Shown: one piece after another, positions 42,866 through 51,315 of the stretch | Layout: every line of letters begins with the position of its first letter | How positions within the stretch are numbered: position 1 is the stretch's first letter | Assembly: GCF_036010485.1 (NCBI RefSeq) | Contig: NZ_CP108568.1 | Location: 5,029,001 to 5,093,000 of the forward strand | Length of the DNA: 64,000 nt | Origin: Streptomyces sp. NBC_01198 | Lineage (GTDB): Bacteria > Actinomycetota > Actinomycetes > Streptomycetales > Streptomycetaceae | Direction: 5' to 3' | Program-made: the position numbers and the translations under genes | Notes under the pieces: generated by a model | Seen by the model: the letters and a program-made list of their open reading frames with translations, nothing else | Databases searched by the model: none | What the model was told of the DNA's origin: nothing

Positions 42866-43959
42866 GCGACCAGGCGCTGCTCAAGGAGCTGCTGACCGAC
42901 CCGCGCGTCTCCAAGGACCCGCGGCAGCACTGGTCGGCCTGGGCCAACGGCGAGATCACGCCTGACTGGCCGCTGTTCACCTGGGTCGCGGTCACCAACA
43001 TGTTCACCGCCTACGGCGGCGACCACCGGCGGCTGCGCAAGCTGGTGTCGGTGGCCTTCACCGCCCGCCGCACCGAGGCGCTGCGCCCCTGGATCGAGCA
43101 GCTGACCGGGGACCTGCTCGACGCCCTGGCCGCGGCGCCGGCCGGCGAGCCGGTGGACCTGCGCGAGGCGTACTGCTACCCGATCCCGATCCAGGTGATC
43201 TGCCAGCTCTTCGGCATCGAGGACGAGGAGACCCGCACGGAGCTGCGCCGGCTGGTCGACAACATCTTCAACACCGCCATCAGCCCCGAGGACGCCGTCG
43301 CCACCTTCACCGGGATCCACCAGGTGCTCTCCGGCCTGGTCGCCCGCAAGCGGGAGAAGCCCGGCGACGACCTCACCAGCGTGCTCATCTCCGCCCGCGA
43401 GGAGGACGGCTCCCGGCTGACCGAGGGCGAGCTCGTGGACACCCTGATCCTGATGATCAGCGCCGGCCACGAGACCACCGTCAACCTGCTCGACAACGCT
43501 GTCCACGCCCTGCTCCGCCACCCCGAGCAGCTGGAGCTGGTCAGGGCCGGCGGAGCGGGCTGGAGCGACGTGATCGAGGAGACGCTGCGGGCCGAGGCGC
43601 CCGTCGCGAGCCTGCCGCTGCGCTACGCGGTGGACGACATCACGGCCGGCGGGGTGCACATCAAGAAGGGCGAGGCGATCCTGGCCTCGTACGCCGCCGC
43701 CGGCCGCCACCCGGCCTACCACGGGGCGACCGCCGACCGGTTCGACATCACCCGGGCCAACAAGGAGCACCTGGCCTTCGGGCACGGCGCACACTTCTGC
43801 CTCGGCGCCCCGCTGGCCCGGCTGGAGGCCGAGATAGCCCTGCCGGCGCTCTTCGCCCGCTTCCCGGGCCTGGCGCTCGCGGTGCCGGACGAGGAGCTGC
43901 CGCCGGTGGAGTCGTTCATCTCGCACGGCCACGCGCGGCTGCCGGTGCTCCTGGGCTGA
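42703..43959 (+). CDS. Cytochrome P450, CYP154-like
   Basis: A canonical 418-residue bacterial P450: I-helix S-A-G-H-E-T-T-V-N, K-helix E-E-T-L-R, heme loop F-G-H-G-A-H-F-C-L-G. Such enzymes take electrons from ferredoxins. A CYP154 beside a CYP157 is the frequent Streptomyces conservon pair; the subfamily assignment is by context and recall. The ATG at 42703 follows AGGAG and lies inside the 3' end of the previous P450 in another frame. Confidence 0.92.
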   Translation: MDYPARPADAERDAAAPLVIDPAGRDIHGEGARIRERGPATLVELPGGVQAWAVSDQALLKELLTDPRVSKDPRQHWSAWANGEITPDWPLFTWVAVTNMFTAYGGDHRRLRKLVSVAFTARRTEALRPWIEQLTGDLLDALAAAPAGEPVDLREAYCYPIPIQVICQLFGIEDEETRTELRRLVDNIFNTAISPEDAVATFTGIHQVLSGLVARKREKPGDDLTSVLISAREEDGSRLTEGELVDTLILMISAGHETTVNLLDNAVHALLRHPEQLELVRAGGAGWSDVIEETLRAEAPVASLPLRYAVDDITAGGVHIKKGEAILASYAAAGRHPAYHGATADRFDITRANKEHLAFGHGAHFCLGAPLARLEAEIALPALFARFPGLALAVPDEELPPVESFISHGHARLPVLLG

Positions 43960-43975
43960 GCCGCGTCCCTCCCCA

Positions 43976-44015
43976 CGGTGCCCCCGTCCGCGGTCCGCCG
44001 CGGGCGGGGGCACCG
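43976..44015. terminator. Bidirectional terminator, P450 / PBP
   Basis: An 18-bp stem with one G-U pair: 43976-43993 with 43998-44015, loop TCCG. It begins 17 bp past the P450 stop and separates it from the convergent PBP gene. Confidence 0.8.
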
Positions 44016-44073
44016 TCGCCTGCCGGAAGCCGCCGGCGCGGGTGGGTCGGCGGCTCCTGACGGGGCGTCGCGG

Positions 44074-45765
44074 CTACGAGGCGCGCAGCACGTCCGCGAC
44101 GATCGGGCCGGCGGACTTGTTGCCGTGGTCGCCCTGGACCACCATCGCCGCCGCTGCCACGTCGCCGCTGTAGGCGGTGAACCAGCCGGTGGGCAGGTCG
44201 TCCTTGTTCTCCTCCGCCGAGCCGGTCTTGGCACCGTAGGGGCTGCTCACGCCGCTCAGCAGGCCCGCCGCGGTGCCCGCGGTCGCGGTCAGGTGCATCA
44301 TCGACATCAGATTCTGCCGGACGGTGGGCGGCAGCGGAGTGGCGCTGAGGGTCTCCCGCTTGTCGATGAGGCCGGTGTCCTGGAGGATCGACGGCTGGTG
44401 GAAGCGGCCGTCCCGGACGGTGGCCGCGACCGACGCCATGTTCAGCGTGTTCATCAGGACCTGGCCCTGGCCGATCATCTCCGACGTCATCTCGTCGCCC
44501 GTGCCGCCGGGGATGCTGCCGTCGGTGGTGCCGGTGCCGACGTACCAGGGGCGGGAGTCGCCGACGAGGCCGAAGTACTTCTTGCCGACCTGGGCCAGCG
44601 AATCCTGGTCCAGATACTTCGAGAGCCGGATGAAGCCGGTGTTGCAGGACCTGGAGAAGTCCCAGGCGAGCGTGGCGTTCAGCTTGTCCGGCGTGACGTT
44701 GTGGTATTTCTTGCCGCCGAGCGCCGCGTAGCCGTCGACGCACTGCGACGTCGACTGGGGCGTCAGCCGCGGGGTGTCCGAGGTGACCGGCGCCAGCATC
44801 AGTGCGGTCGCCGTGACGATCTTGAAGGTGGAGCCGGGCGGCTGCAGGGCCAACGCGTAGTTCGTGCCGCCGGGCGGGTTGGCCGCCATCGCCAGGATCG
44901 TGCCGTCGCGGGTGTCCAGCGCGGTCACCCCCGACTGGCCGTACTTCCGCACCGACTTCTCCGCCGCCGCCTGGATCCCGGCGTCCAGCGTGGTCTCGAG
45001 CTTGGCGTTCTGGCCCGGCTTGACCACGTAGAGCGTCTTGACGACGGCGCCGCCGTCGTCGGTCACGTAGGTCTCGATGCCGGGGGTGCCGCCGAGGTTC
45101 GCGTCCGCGTAGCGCTTGCGCAGGTCGGTGAAGACGTCGGTCAGACCCGGAAACTGCTGGACCGTCATGGTCTTGCCGTGCCGGTCGACCAGATCCACCT
45201 CGGGCGTGCTCGCCAGGCCGGTGACCACCGACTGGCCGTCCTTGAGGTCCGGCTCGATGACGTCGGGCGCCCACTTGACCGCCGGGTCGCCCACCGTGTT
45301 GCGGCTGACCTTCAGCGTCGAGTCGTACGTCCAGACCTTCGGCGCGAGCTTCTCGTACGAGATGGTCGCCTTGACCGCGAACGAGACCGTCAGCGCCGAC
45401 GGGTCCGGCGCGGTGGTCGAGTCGGTCGCGCTGTCCGTCGGGATCGGCGTGGCCGTGATCTTGCTGATGCTCGCCTTCTGCCGGTAGTCGGCCAGCGCCG
45501 CGGAGGCCGTCTGGACGGAGTCCGTCAGCTTGGCGGCCTTCTCGTCGTCACCGGCTGACCAGGCGGCCAGGAAGTCGGCCGCCGTCCTGGTGACGTCCTT
45601 GGCGCTGAGCGGAGTGCCCGCACTGGCGGTGGCGGCGGCCGGCTTGCTGCCCTCGCTGTCGTCCAGGCTCGTGTAGATGTTGTAGCCGCCGTACACGGCG
45701 ACGCCCAGCATCGTGATGAAGACCGCACCGATCACACCGGTCTTGACTTTCCTTGGTACGGGCAC
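44074..45765 (-). CDS. Penicillin-binding transpeptidase
   Basis: A 563-residue class B-type PBP: N-terminal anchor helix (10-30), an NTF2-like MecA_N domain (about 52-170), a PBP dimer region, then the transpeptidase with S312-T-F-K, S373-C-N and K513-T-G. It cross-links peptidoglycan outside the membrane. The GTG start at 45765 has GAGGGG upstream. A hairpin lies 20 bp upstream of the start. pmt is on the same strand, and the AICE now separates the two by 15 kb, so shared transcription, if it existed, has been interrupted. Confidence 0.93.
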   Translation of the reverse strand: MPVPRKVKTGVIGAVFITMLGVAVYGGYNIYTSLDDSEGSKPAAATASAGTPLSAKDVTRTAADFLAAWSAGDDEKAAKLTDSVQTASAALADYRQKASISKITATPIPTDSATDSTTAPDPSALTVSFAVKATISYEKLAPKVWTYDSTLKVSRNTVGDPAVKWAPDVIEPDLKDGQSVVTGLASTPEVDLVDRHGKTMTVQQFPGLTDVFTDLRKRYADANLGGTPGIETYVTDDGGAVVKTLYVVKPGQNAKLETTLDAGIQAAAEKSVRKYGQSGVTALDTRDGTILAMAANPPGGTNYALALQPPGSTFKIVTATALMLAPVTSDTPRLTPQSTSQCVDGYAALGGKKYHNVTPDKLNATLAWDFSRSCNTGFIRLSKYLDQDSLAQVGKKYFGLVGDSRPWYVGTGTTDGSIPGGTGDEMTSEMIGQGQVLMNTLNMASVAATVRDGRFHQPSILQDTGLIDKRETLSATPLPPTVRQNLMSMMHLTATAGTAAGLLSGVSSPYGAKTGSAEENKDDLPTGWFTAYSGDVAAAAMVVQGDHGNKSAGPIVADVLRAS

Positions 45766-45784
45766 CGAGACCCCCCTCTTCCCA

Positions 45785-45820
45785 CCCCCTGAACACGTTC
45801 AAATGAGCGTGTCCAGGGGG
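45785..45820. terminator. Hairpin between pmt remnant and PBP
   Basis: CCCCCTGAACACG (45785-45797) pairs with CGTGTCCAGGGGG (45808-45820) with one mismatch. It lies between the old 3' end of pmt and the PBP start, so it probably was the native pmt terminator or a PBP leader attenuator. Confidence 0.6.
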
Positions 45821-45920
45821 CACTTTACGGGACGGGTGTGACAGGACAGGTCTCGAAAGCAACACGGCTTCGTCCCTGCTGTGTTGCACGGGGAACCCTC
45901 GCCCTCGACGCTCGCCTGGT

Positions 45921-46010
45921 CACACCCAGGAGTCGAACCACATCCTGGCCTGCCAGCCGGTGTAGGGGATCGTCATGCCGGTGTAGATCGGGAAGAAGTA
46001 GATGAAATTC
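45921..46010 (-). repeat. attL: duplicated 3' end of pmt
   Basis: This stretch encodes the last residues of Pmt (I-Y-F-F-P-I-Y-T-G-M-T-I-P-Y and onward to D-S-W-V-stop) without the rest of the gene. Bases 45924-45959 are identical to 60988-61023 (36 bp); rightward to 46010 the copies differ at five positions, mostly silent third-codon changes plus one Ser/Thr change. Within the identical block CCAGGA-N11-TCCTGG (45926-45948) forms inverted core arms, typical of tyrosine recombinases. Confidence 0.9.
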
Positions 46011-46020
46011 CGATTCCTTG

Positions 46021-46077
46021 GGCACGTAGACCCCTGGCCAGGGCAGACGCACTGACCAGGGGGGAGCCTACGTGCCG
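46021..46077 (-). terminator. Integrase terminator hairpin
   Basis: Outer arms GGCACGTAG / CTACGTGCC and inner arms CCCCTGG / CCAGGGG form a two-tier stem spanning the integrase stop codon region, just inside attL. Confidence 0.65.
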
Positions 46078-47333
46078 GGGGCCGTCTGTGGGCCGTCCGG
46101 CTGCTCATCAAGAGCCGGGAACACGTTGTCCACGGCCTTCCGTGTGCGGCCCTCGCTGCTCGGCATGAGGTGCGTGTACACGCGGAGTGTGAAGCCGGGG
46201 TCGCTGTGGCCGAGGTAGGTGCTCAGGGCCTTGATGGTCTCCCCGGCGTCCAGCAGGACCGAAGCGTAGAAGTGCCGCAGGGCGTGCATGCCGTGCTCGC
46301 GTGCGGCCGGGTAGCGCTCGCCAGGCGGAGGCTTCGGGATGAGGCCAGCGGTGGCCAGGGCAGGCTTCCACATGAAGTCATCGAAGTAGCTTGCCCGTAC
46401 GGTATTGCCCGTATTGCCAGTGAACACCAGTTCCTTGGTCACGAGAGGCCCGGTCGGCGTGATCCACGGCAACGTGACCTTGACGGTCGGGAACTCCCGC
46501 ATGTGGGCGCGGAGCGCAGCCGCGACAGTAGCCGGCAGAGGAACGTCGCGGAGCCTGCCCCGTTTGGGCGGGGCAAACACGAGCTTGCCGCGGACACGCT
46601 TGACCTGATTGCGCACGGCCAGCCATTCGCCCGCGAAGTCCACTTCGTCGGCCGGCAAGCCGAAGATCTCGCCCTGACGCAAACCGCAGCCGCCGCCGAT
46701 GTCGACCATAGCTCGGAACCGCTTGGGCAACGCGCCTCGGACCGCGAAAACGTGCTCCGTCCGCCACGGCGTAATGCGCGACGGGGCCCCCTGGGGTGCC
46801 CTGACCGACTTGGCCAGGCACGGGTTACGTGGGATCAGGAGGTCATCCACCGCGGCGCCGAACACTGTGGACACCGTTCCGAAGATGATCCGGCGGTACG
46901 ACTCCGTTGGCGCGGTGTTCTTCAACTCCTCAAGCCAGTCGCGAACGTGCGCAGGCTGGAAGGCAACCAACGGGCGCGACCCGATGAGCGGGTTCACGTG
47001 AAGGCGCAGTTGTCGTTCGATCGCGTCTCGCCCACCGATGCTGCCCGAAGCGCTGGCGGCCCAGCGTTCGGCGTACTGCTGGAAGGTGGTGCGGGCGGCT
47101 TTGGGGTCGACGTAGTGGCCGCCTTCCATGTCGGCCTTGGTCTTGGCGAGCCAGGCTTCGGCGAGGCGCTTCTGTCGATCGGGGAAGCTCTTGGACTTCT
47201 CGGTTCCGTCCGGGCCGATGTAACGGGCGCGGTACCGCATGCCTGTTCCGTGGCGGTCGGTCTTGACTGTGATGGACTTGCCATCGGGGGTGGTGACGGT
47301 CTTGTACCAGCGGTCCTGGATATGCCCTGCCAT
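46068..47333 (-). CDS. int: Tyrosine recombinase integrase
   Basis: 421 residues: an AP2-like arm-binding N-terminus, a SAM-like core-binding domain (80-170), and a catalytic domain with the full set R219 (C-G-L-R-Q-G-E), H350-x-x-R353, H376 (L-G-H-S-D) and Y386 (R-V-Y-T-H). It should integrate and, with the excisionase, excise the element at the pmt site. The ATG at 47333 has AGGAG upstream. It lies next to attL. Confidence 0.95.
   Translation of the reverse strand: MAGHIQDRWYKTVTTPDGKSITVKTDRHGTGMRYRARYIGPDGTEKSKSFPDRQKRLAEAWLAKTKADMEGGHYVDPKAARTTFQQYAERWAASASGSIGGRDAIERQLRLHVNPLIGSRPLVAFQPAHVRDWLEELKNTAPTESYRRIIFGTVSTVFGAAVDDLLIPRNPCLAKSVRAPQGAPSRITPWRTEHVFAVRGALPKRFRAMVDIGGGCGLRQGEIFGLPADEVDFAGEWLAVRNQVKRVRGKLVFAPPKRGRLRDVPLPATVAAALRAHMREFPTVKVTLPWITPTGPLVTKELVFTGNTGNTVRASYFDDFMWKPALATAGLIPKPPPGERYPAAREHGMHALRHFYASVLLDAGETIKALSTYLGHSDPGFTLRVYTHLMPSSEGRTRKAVDNVFPALDEQPDGPQTAPGT
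46078..46100 (+). repeat. Subterminal direct repeat, left copy
   Basis: A 23-bp sequence (starting GGGGCCGTCTGTGG) in the 3' end of the integrase gene recurs identically at 60867-60889, about 100-120 bp inside each element end and in the same orientation. It could be an integrase arm site. Confidence 0.6.
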
Positions 47334-47418
47334 GGGTGGCGACTCCTGGAAGGTATGGCGGCGGCCGGTGGCGAGCAGGTGTGCTCGCCACCGGCCGTGG
47401 TGGTCTGAGCGGGGTGAG

Positions 47419-47610
47419 TCAGGCAGCTTGCGTCTGCTGGTCGATCCAGGTGCGTACGGCGTCGGGGTCGTAGCGCAGGTGTTTACCGACGCGGAATCCG
47501 GGCGGTCCGGTGCGCTTCTTGCGCCAGGCGTAGACGGTTTCGACGCTCGGCAGACGCAATACGTCGGCGAGTTCTTCGGGCGTGAGGAAGTGATCGGGGA
47601 GCGCGGACAC
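47419..47610 (-). CDS. xis: Excisionase-like helix-turn-helix protein
   Basis: A 63-residue MerR/excisionase-type winged helix: T-P-E-E-L-A-D-V-L-R-L-P-S-V-E-T-V-Y-A-W-R-K then F-R-V-G-K-H-L-R-Y, as in AICE Xis proteins. It bends att DNA to favour excision. The GTG start has GGAGGA six bases upstream. It sits 85 bp before int on the same strand. Confidence 0.9.
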   Translation of the reverse strand: MSALPDHFLTPEELADVLRLPSVETVYAWRKKRTGPPGFRVGKHLRYDPDAVRTWIDQQTQAA

Positions 47611-47654
47611 GCGGGTCCTCCGAGATTTGGGGCCGGGGCCCTGTCCTGCCAGGT

Positions 47655-47872
47655 CCGCTACTTCCGCTACCTCCGCTACCGCCCTGGTCAGGGCCTTGAT
47701 CAGGTAGCGGATCGGGGTAGCGGTAGCGGATGGGTCCGCTACCGGCGACGGGTGGCCGGTAGCGGATGTGGGGTGCTGGTAGCGGACAGGTAGCGGATAG
47801 CGGGGTGCGTATCCGCTACCGGGTCCGCGCAGCTCAGGGTGCGTTTTGAAGATCAGGTAGCGGAGGTAGCGG
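47655..47872. repeat. Iteron-like array of GTAGCGG, candidate origin
   Basis: Thirteen exact copies of GTAGCGG or its complement in 218 bp. The complement orientation is at 47655, 47664, 47673, 47736 and 47813; the direct orientation at 47704, 47717, 47723, 47759, 47779, 47790, 47857 and 47866. Many extend to GGTAGCGGA. The last two lie in the 3' end of the DUF3631 gene; the rest fill the gap before xis. Position beside the replication genes suggests a plasmid-type origin or initiator binding array. Confidence 0.75.
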
Positions 47873-49141
47873 ACTTTCCGGGGGTGGGGGGCAGTACCGC
47901 TGCCACGCGTCGTGCAGGTCGGTGGCGTAGTAGCCCTTCATGACGCTGCTGACTCCGGGAGTGATGCTGCTCTTGATGTTGCGGGCGGTGATCGGGGTGT
48001 TGTCCGCGGTCTGGTAGTCGCGCAGCATCTTCGACAGCCGCCGGGCGTCCAGCGGTTTGCCGTACAGGTCCGCCCACGGCGACTCGTCAAGGCTGCACAG
48101 CCTGTCGAGGATCGCGACGGTGGGAAGCCGGTCGATGCCGTTGAATACGTGGTCGCGCAGGTCGGTCAGCAGCCGGATACCGAGTGAGCCTTTGTCATCG
48201 ACCTTCGCGGCCGTGACGAGTTCCACGCACGCGGCCCGTGCCCGGTCCGGCCAGGTTCCCCCCGCAGCGTCGGCGACCGCGAGAAGCGGTTCCCACACGT
48301 CGGCCGGCCGGTCGGTGACCCCGTCCGGCATGGCGGGGAAGACCCCTTCGATGCTGCCGCGGATCTGCTCTGCCCATGCGGCGAGCCGCTTGCCCAGGGC
48401 GTTGCCCTGGCGTTCGTGGATGCGCTGCCGGAAGGGTTCCACCTTCTCGTTGGGGGCGCGGCGCCGCATGCGGATGATGATCGAGCGGGTCAGGATCGTG
48501 TCCGGGAGTGAGCCGAGTCCGGCGACAGCCACCACGGCGTAGGAGGGGAAGGCCTGCACGGTCTGGTTCCCGCCGTCGCCCACACACCGGTACGTCACAC
48601 CGGTCCGGCGGTGGCCTGCGTTGAGGAATCCGCGCAGTTCCTCGTTGTCCCCCGCCTTCGGGCCGAAGACGGTATCGACCTCGTCAAAGAGGATGGTGGG
48701 CCGCCCGTCCGGACCGGACACCGCCCGGAACAGGGCCGCGGCGGACGCGTTCACCGCGACCATCGGCCGCGGCACCAGCGTCTCTACGATCTCCAGCGCC
48801 CTCGACTTCCCCGATCCCGGTTCGGGAGACAGGAACGCCAGGCGCGGTGTGGAGTCGAACGCGTCCAGCAGGTGCGCGTGCGCGTCCCACAACGCCACCG
48901 CGACGTAGCAGGCATCCGAGGGGAAGATGTTGAAGCGCCGGTGGAACGCCTCGACTTCCGCCAGCAGCTCGGCGCCGTCGATGACCTGCGGGCCAGGGCC
49001 AACAGCAGACAGGGCGCCCTGGCGGGCGGCGACCTTCGGCGCCCCACTGCCGGTGGGAGTGCCGGCCGGTTCGGCGGAGCTGGTCTGGTCGGGGGTGGTG
49101 GTGAGGCTTTTCAGCCCGGGGCGGGGTTCGGGGCTGGTCAT
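47834..49141 (-). CDS. DUF3631 ATPase, replication helicase-like
   Basis: 435 residues: a disordered first 60, a P-loop ATPase with Walker A S-P-E-P-G-S-G-K-S and Walker B T-I-L-F-D-E-V-D, and a C-terminal DUF3631 domain (W-A-D-L-Y-G-K-P-L-D-A-R-R-L-S). In AICEs it pairs with a Prim-Pol and probably unwinds DNA at initiation. The ATG at 49141 overlaps the Prim-Pol stop; the 3' end carries two copies of the GTAGCGG repeat. Confidence 0.88.
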   Translation of the reverse strand: MTSPEPRPGLKSLTTTPDQTSSAEPAGTPTGSGAPKVAARQGALSAVGPGPQVIDGAELLAEVEAFHRRFNIFPSDACYVAVALWDAHAHLLDAFDSTPRLAFLSPEPGSGKSRALEIVETLVPRPMVAVNASAAALFRAVSGPDGRPTILFDEVDTVFGPKAGDNEELRGFLNAGHRRTGVTYRCVGDGGNQTVQAFPSYAVVAVAGLGSLPDTILTRSIIIRMRRRAPNEKVEPFRQRIHERQGNALGKRLAAWAEQIRGSIEGVFPAMPDGVTDRPADVWEPLLAVADAAGGTWPDRARAACVELVTAAKVDDKGSLGIRLLTDLRDHVFNGIDRLPTVAILDRLCSLDESPWADLYGKPLDARRLSKMLRDYQTADNTPITARNIKSSITPGVSSVMKGYYATDLHDAWQRYCPPPPESPLPPLPDLQNAP

Positions 49142-50043
49142 GCGCTCTCCCGGGTGCGGGCGGTGCGGATCGACCAGTCCAGTGCGCTGCGGATCGTGGT
49201 GCGGCACTCGGCTGCCGGCAGTCCGGCCGACTCGCCCGCGGCCTGAAAAGCCATCTCTACGGTGGTGCGGTCGAGGTCTTCCCAGGCCACGAACCGGCCG
49301 ACCGCACGGACCGCGCGCAGCAACTCGGCGTTCCGGCCGCCTTCGCCGGTTCCGGCGACCGCGGCTGTCTCGCGTTCGAGCACGGCAGCGGCGAGCCGGT
49401 TCCCGTTACGGGTGGGCATGAGCCGGATTGCGGCCGTAGACGACTTCTGAGGGGCCGTCAGGGCGCTGTGTAGCCAGCCGGGTAGGTCTGCAACGGGTGC
49501 GTCGCTCTCAACGGCGTACAGGCCCGTTCGGGTGATGCTGCCGGGGGCGACGACTTGTCCGCCCCATGCGCGGGTGTCGACCTTGGGTGCGAGGGTGCCC
49601 GCGGTGTTGTGCAGCCGGGCACCAGGCGGGGTGGTGAAGTACAGGTGCTGTCCGCCGCTGGGGGTCCGGACCCGGTAGGTATCGGGGACGGCCTGTCCGG
49701 CGCGCTCGCAGAGCGCCAGGAAGGATGTCGCGCCGTCAGGCGTGCCCTTCTTGTCCTTCGGCTTGAGCGTGTCGAGATCGACCACGACAAGCCCGGCGGG
49801 GCCGGTGGCGGTGCCGACGTTGAACGGTCCGGCCGACCAGCACCGCTCGATGCGGTCGGGGTCGGTGGTGGCGCGCTGCTCGAAGGTGCGGTGCCCGGCG
49901 GTGCAGTCCCCGGTTCGGGGGCAGGTGCGCGCGCCATGTAGGGCGGGGGGCTTGTCGCCGGGGCGAAGCGGGATGACGGGCCAGCCGCGTGCGGCGACCG
50001 CGAGCGCCGCGGACAGCAGCGCGGATCGGGTGGCTTGGGTCAT
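49138..50043 (-). CDS. Bifunctional DNA primase/polymerase (Prim-Pol)
   Basis: 301 residues of the archaeo-eukaryotic primase fold: A-A-R-G-W-P-V-I-P-L at the start, a CxxC-type zinc segment (C-P-R-T-G-D-C), the metal site V-V-D-L-D near residue 90, and T-P-S-G-G-Q-H-L-Y-F near 130. Prim-Pol is one of the AICE replication initiators known besides RepSA and RepAM. ATG 50043 follows AGGAG. Confidence 0.92.
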   Translation of the reverse strand: MTQATRSALLSAALAVAARGWPVIPLRPGDKPPALHGARTCPRTGDCTAGHRTFEQRATTDPDRIERCWSAGPFNVGTATGPAGLVVVDLDTLKPKDKKGTPDGATSFLALCERAGQAVPDTYRVRTPSGGQHLYFTTPPGARLHNTAGTLAPKVDTRAWGGQVVAPGSITRTGLYAVESDAPVADLPGWLHSALTAPQKSSTAAIRLMPTRNGNRLAAAVLERETAAVAGTGEGGRNAELLRAVRAVGRFVAWEDLDRTTVEMAFQAAGESAGLPAAECRTTIRSALDWSIRTARTRESA

Positions 50044-50133
50044 GCTGGGGGTACTCCTGTTCCTTGTTGTGGAGCGGGTGAGCCGGGACGGCCGCGGTTC
50101 TTTGGCGAGATGCGGCGGCCGTCCCGGGCGAAG

Positions 50134-50739
50134 TCAGGTGCGGGCAGCGGTGGCGGCGGCACGAACCACGGCGAGCGCCTGTTCGCGGCCGATGTGGGGC
50201 TGGTCGTTCCATTGCGGGAACGGCAGGTTGATTCCGCGGGAGCGCAACAGCGCGTTGATGTGGTGGCCTGCGGTGGTGGCGGTGTCGTGGGTGCCGTAGC
50301 CGAGCCGGAAAACGGTGTATTGGGCACCGAGGATGCAGCGGCGGCCGGTGGCGGTGCGGATGCGGGTCCCGGTCTGTGCCCATCCCCATTGCTCCAGCAC
50401 CGCGGCGGTGAGGTCGAGATGGTCGGCGACCGGGATACGCAGGCGCGCGACTCCCTCGCCGCGGCGAGCGGGGTGCAGGAACAGCAGCCGGTCGGGCAGG
50501 ATCCGCCACAACCCGCCGGGCAGGATCACGCCGGCCGCAGTCGTCGGGGTGGTCGGGGTGAGGTCGGCGAGCGCTTCGGCCACAAGATCTGCGGTGGGCG
50601 CGGTGACGAGCCGGTGCGCGGTGCGGGCCGGGTCGGTGAGCCACGCTTCGATCTGGTCGACCAGGTCAGCACCGAGCGTGTCAACGTCGGCGAGCCGCGG
50701 CAGCGCGGCGGCGGTGGGCGGGGTGGTGGTGTGGGTCAT
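50134..50739 (-). CDS. Conserved AICE protein, DUF6197-like
   Basis: 201 residues. The centre reads G-W-A-Q-T-G-T-R-I-R-T-A-T-G-R-R-C-I-L-G-A, a pattern I associate with DUF6197, followed by a helical end with F-P-Q-W-N-D-Q-P. No enzyme motif is seen. It belongs to the minus-strand transfer/replication operon. The family label is from memory; the function is unknown. Confidence 0.7.
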   Translation of the reverse strand: MTHTTTPPTAAALPRLADVDTLGADLVDQIEAWLTDPARTAHRLVTAPTADLVAEALADLTPTTPTTAAGVILPGGLWRILPDRLLFLHPARRGEGVARLRIPVADHLDLTAAVLEQWGWAQTGTRIRTATGRRCILGAQYTVFRLGYGTHDTATTAGHHINALLRSRGINLPFPQWNDQPHIGREQALAVVRAAATAART

Positions 50740-50765
50740 GGCGGGGGGTTCTCCGTTCCGTACGG

Positions 50766-50960
50766 TCAGGTGCGCATCTGTGCGAGGGAGTGGGCGAGGC
50801 TGGCCATGACCTGATCGATGGGTCCGGCGGCGCCGGTGGCGGCGGCGTAGAAGCCGAAGAGGAATACGACCAGGGCGGCGCCGAACGAGGTGGACTTGGC
50901 GCGGATCGCGAAGAGGGACGCGACGCCGAAGAGCAGCACGGCGGAGATGGACAGGATCAC
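50766..50960 (-). CDS. Small membrane protein, spread-type
   Basis: A 64-residue protein with two membrane helices (about 2-20 and 27-45) separated by A-K-S-T-S. A GTG at 50960 with GGAGAT upstream is the natural start. Its position between transfer and replication genes suggests a Spd-type role in intramycelial spread. Confidence 0.65.
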   Translation of the reverse strand: MILSISAVLLFGVASLFAIRAKSTSFGAALVVFLFGFYAAATGAAGPIDQVMASLAHSLAQMRT

Positions 50961-50982
50961 GGGCGGGATCTCCGATCGGTGG

Positions 50983-51234
50983 TCAGCGGGTGCCGCGGTC
51001 GTAGGTGTGGTGCCAGAGGTTGTAGAGGTGGCGTCCGCGGCGTATGCGCTTGCCGGTGGTCTTGCAGTGGCGGCAGGGCTTGCCTCGCTTGACGGTGCCG
51101 CGGCGGGTGACCTTGGTCGCGTGGCCCATGCCGCCGCAGCGGCGGCAGTCCGCGAACGGCTGGGCCGCACACAGACTCGCGTAACACAGTGTGACGATGA
51201 GCAGGCAGGCGCTAGCAAGGAGGAGGAGAGTCAC
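50983..51234 (-). CDS. Membrane-anchored small zinc-finger-like protein
   Basis: 83 residues: an N-terminal helix (2-24) and two DnaJ-like cysteine pairs, C-R-R-C-G-G-M-G and C-R-H-C-K-T-T-G, likely binding one zinc. The GTG at 51234 has GGAAGG seven bases upstream. Such small zinc proteins recur in AICE operons; the function is unknown. Confidence 0.7.
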   Translation of the reverse strand: MTLLLLASACLLIVTLCYASLCAAQPFADCRRCGGMGHATKVTRRGTVKRGKPCRHCKTTGKRIRRGRHLYNLWHHTYDRGTR

Positions 51235-51315
51235 GGGATGCCTTCCAGGCGGGGTTTCGGGTGTTTGCGCAGGTCGGCTGCTAGGTGCGAGATCGCAGCT
51301 CAGGCGCTGGGCGGG

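Noticed and set aside
45825-46111. Small frames over the attL region
   Set aside because: They are the displaced pmt 3' end and its shifted reading; no start or ribosome binding site, so treated as an att duplication.
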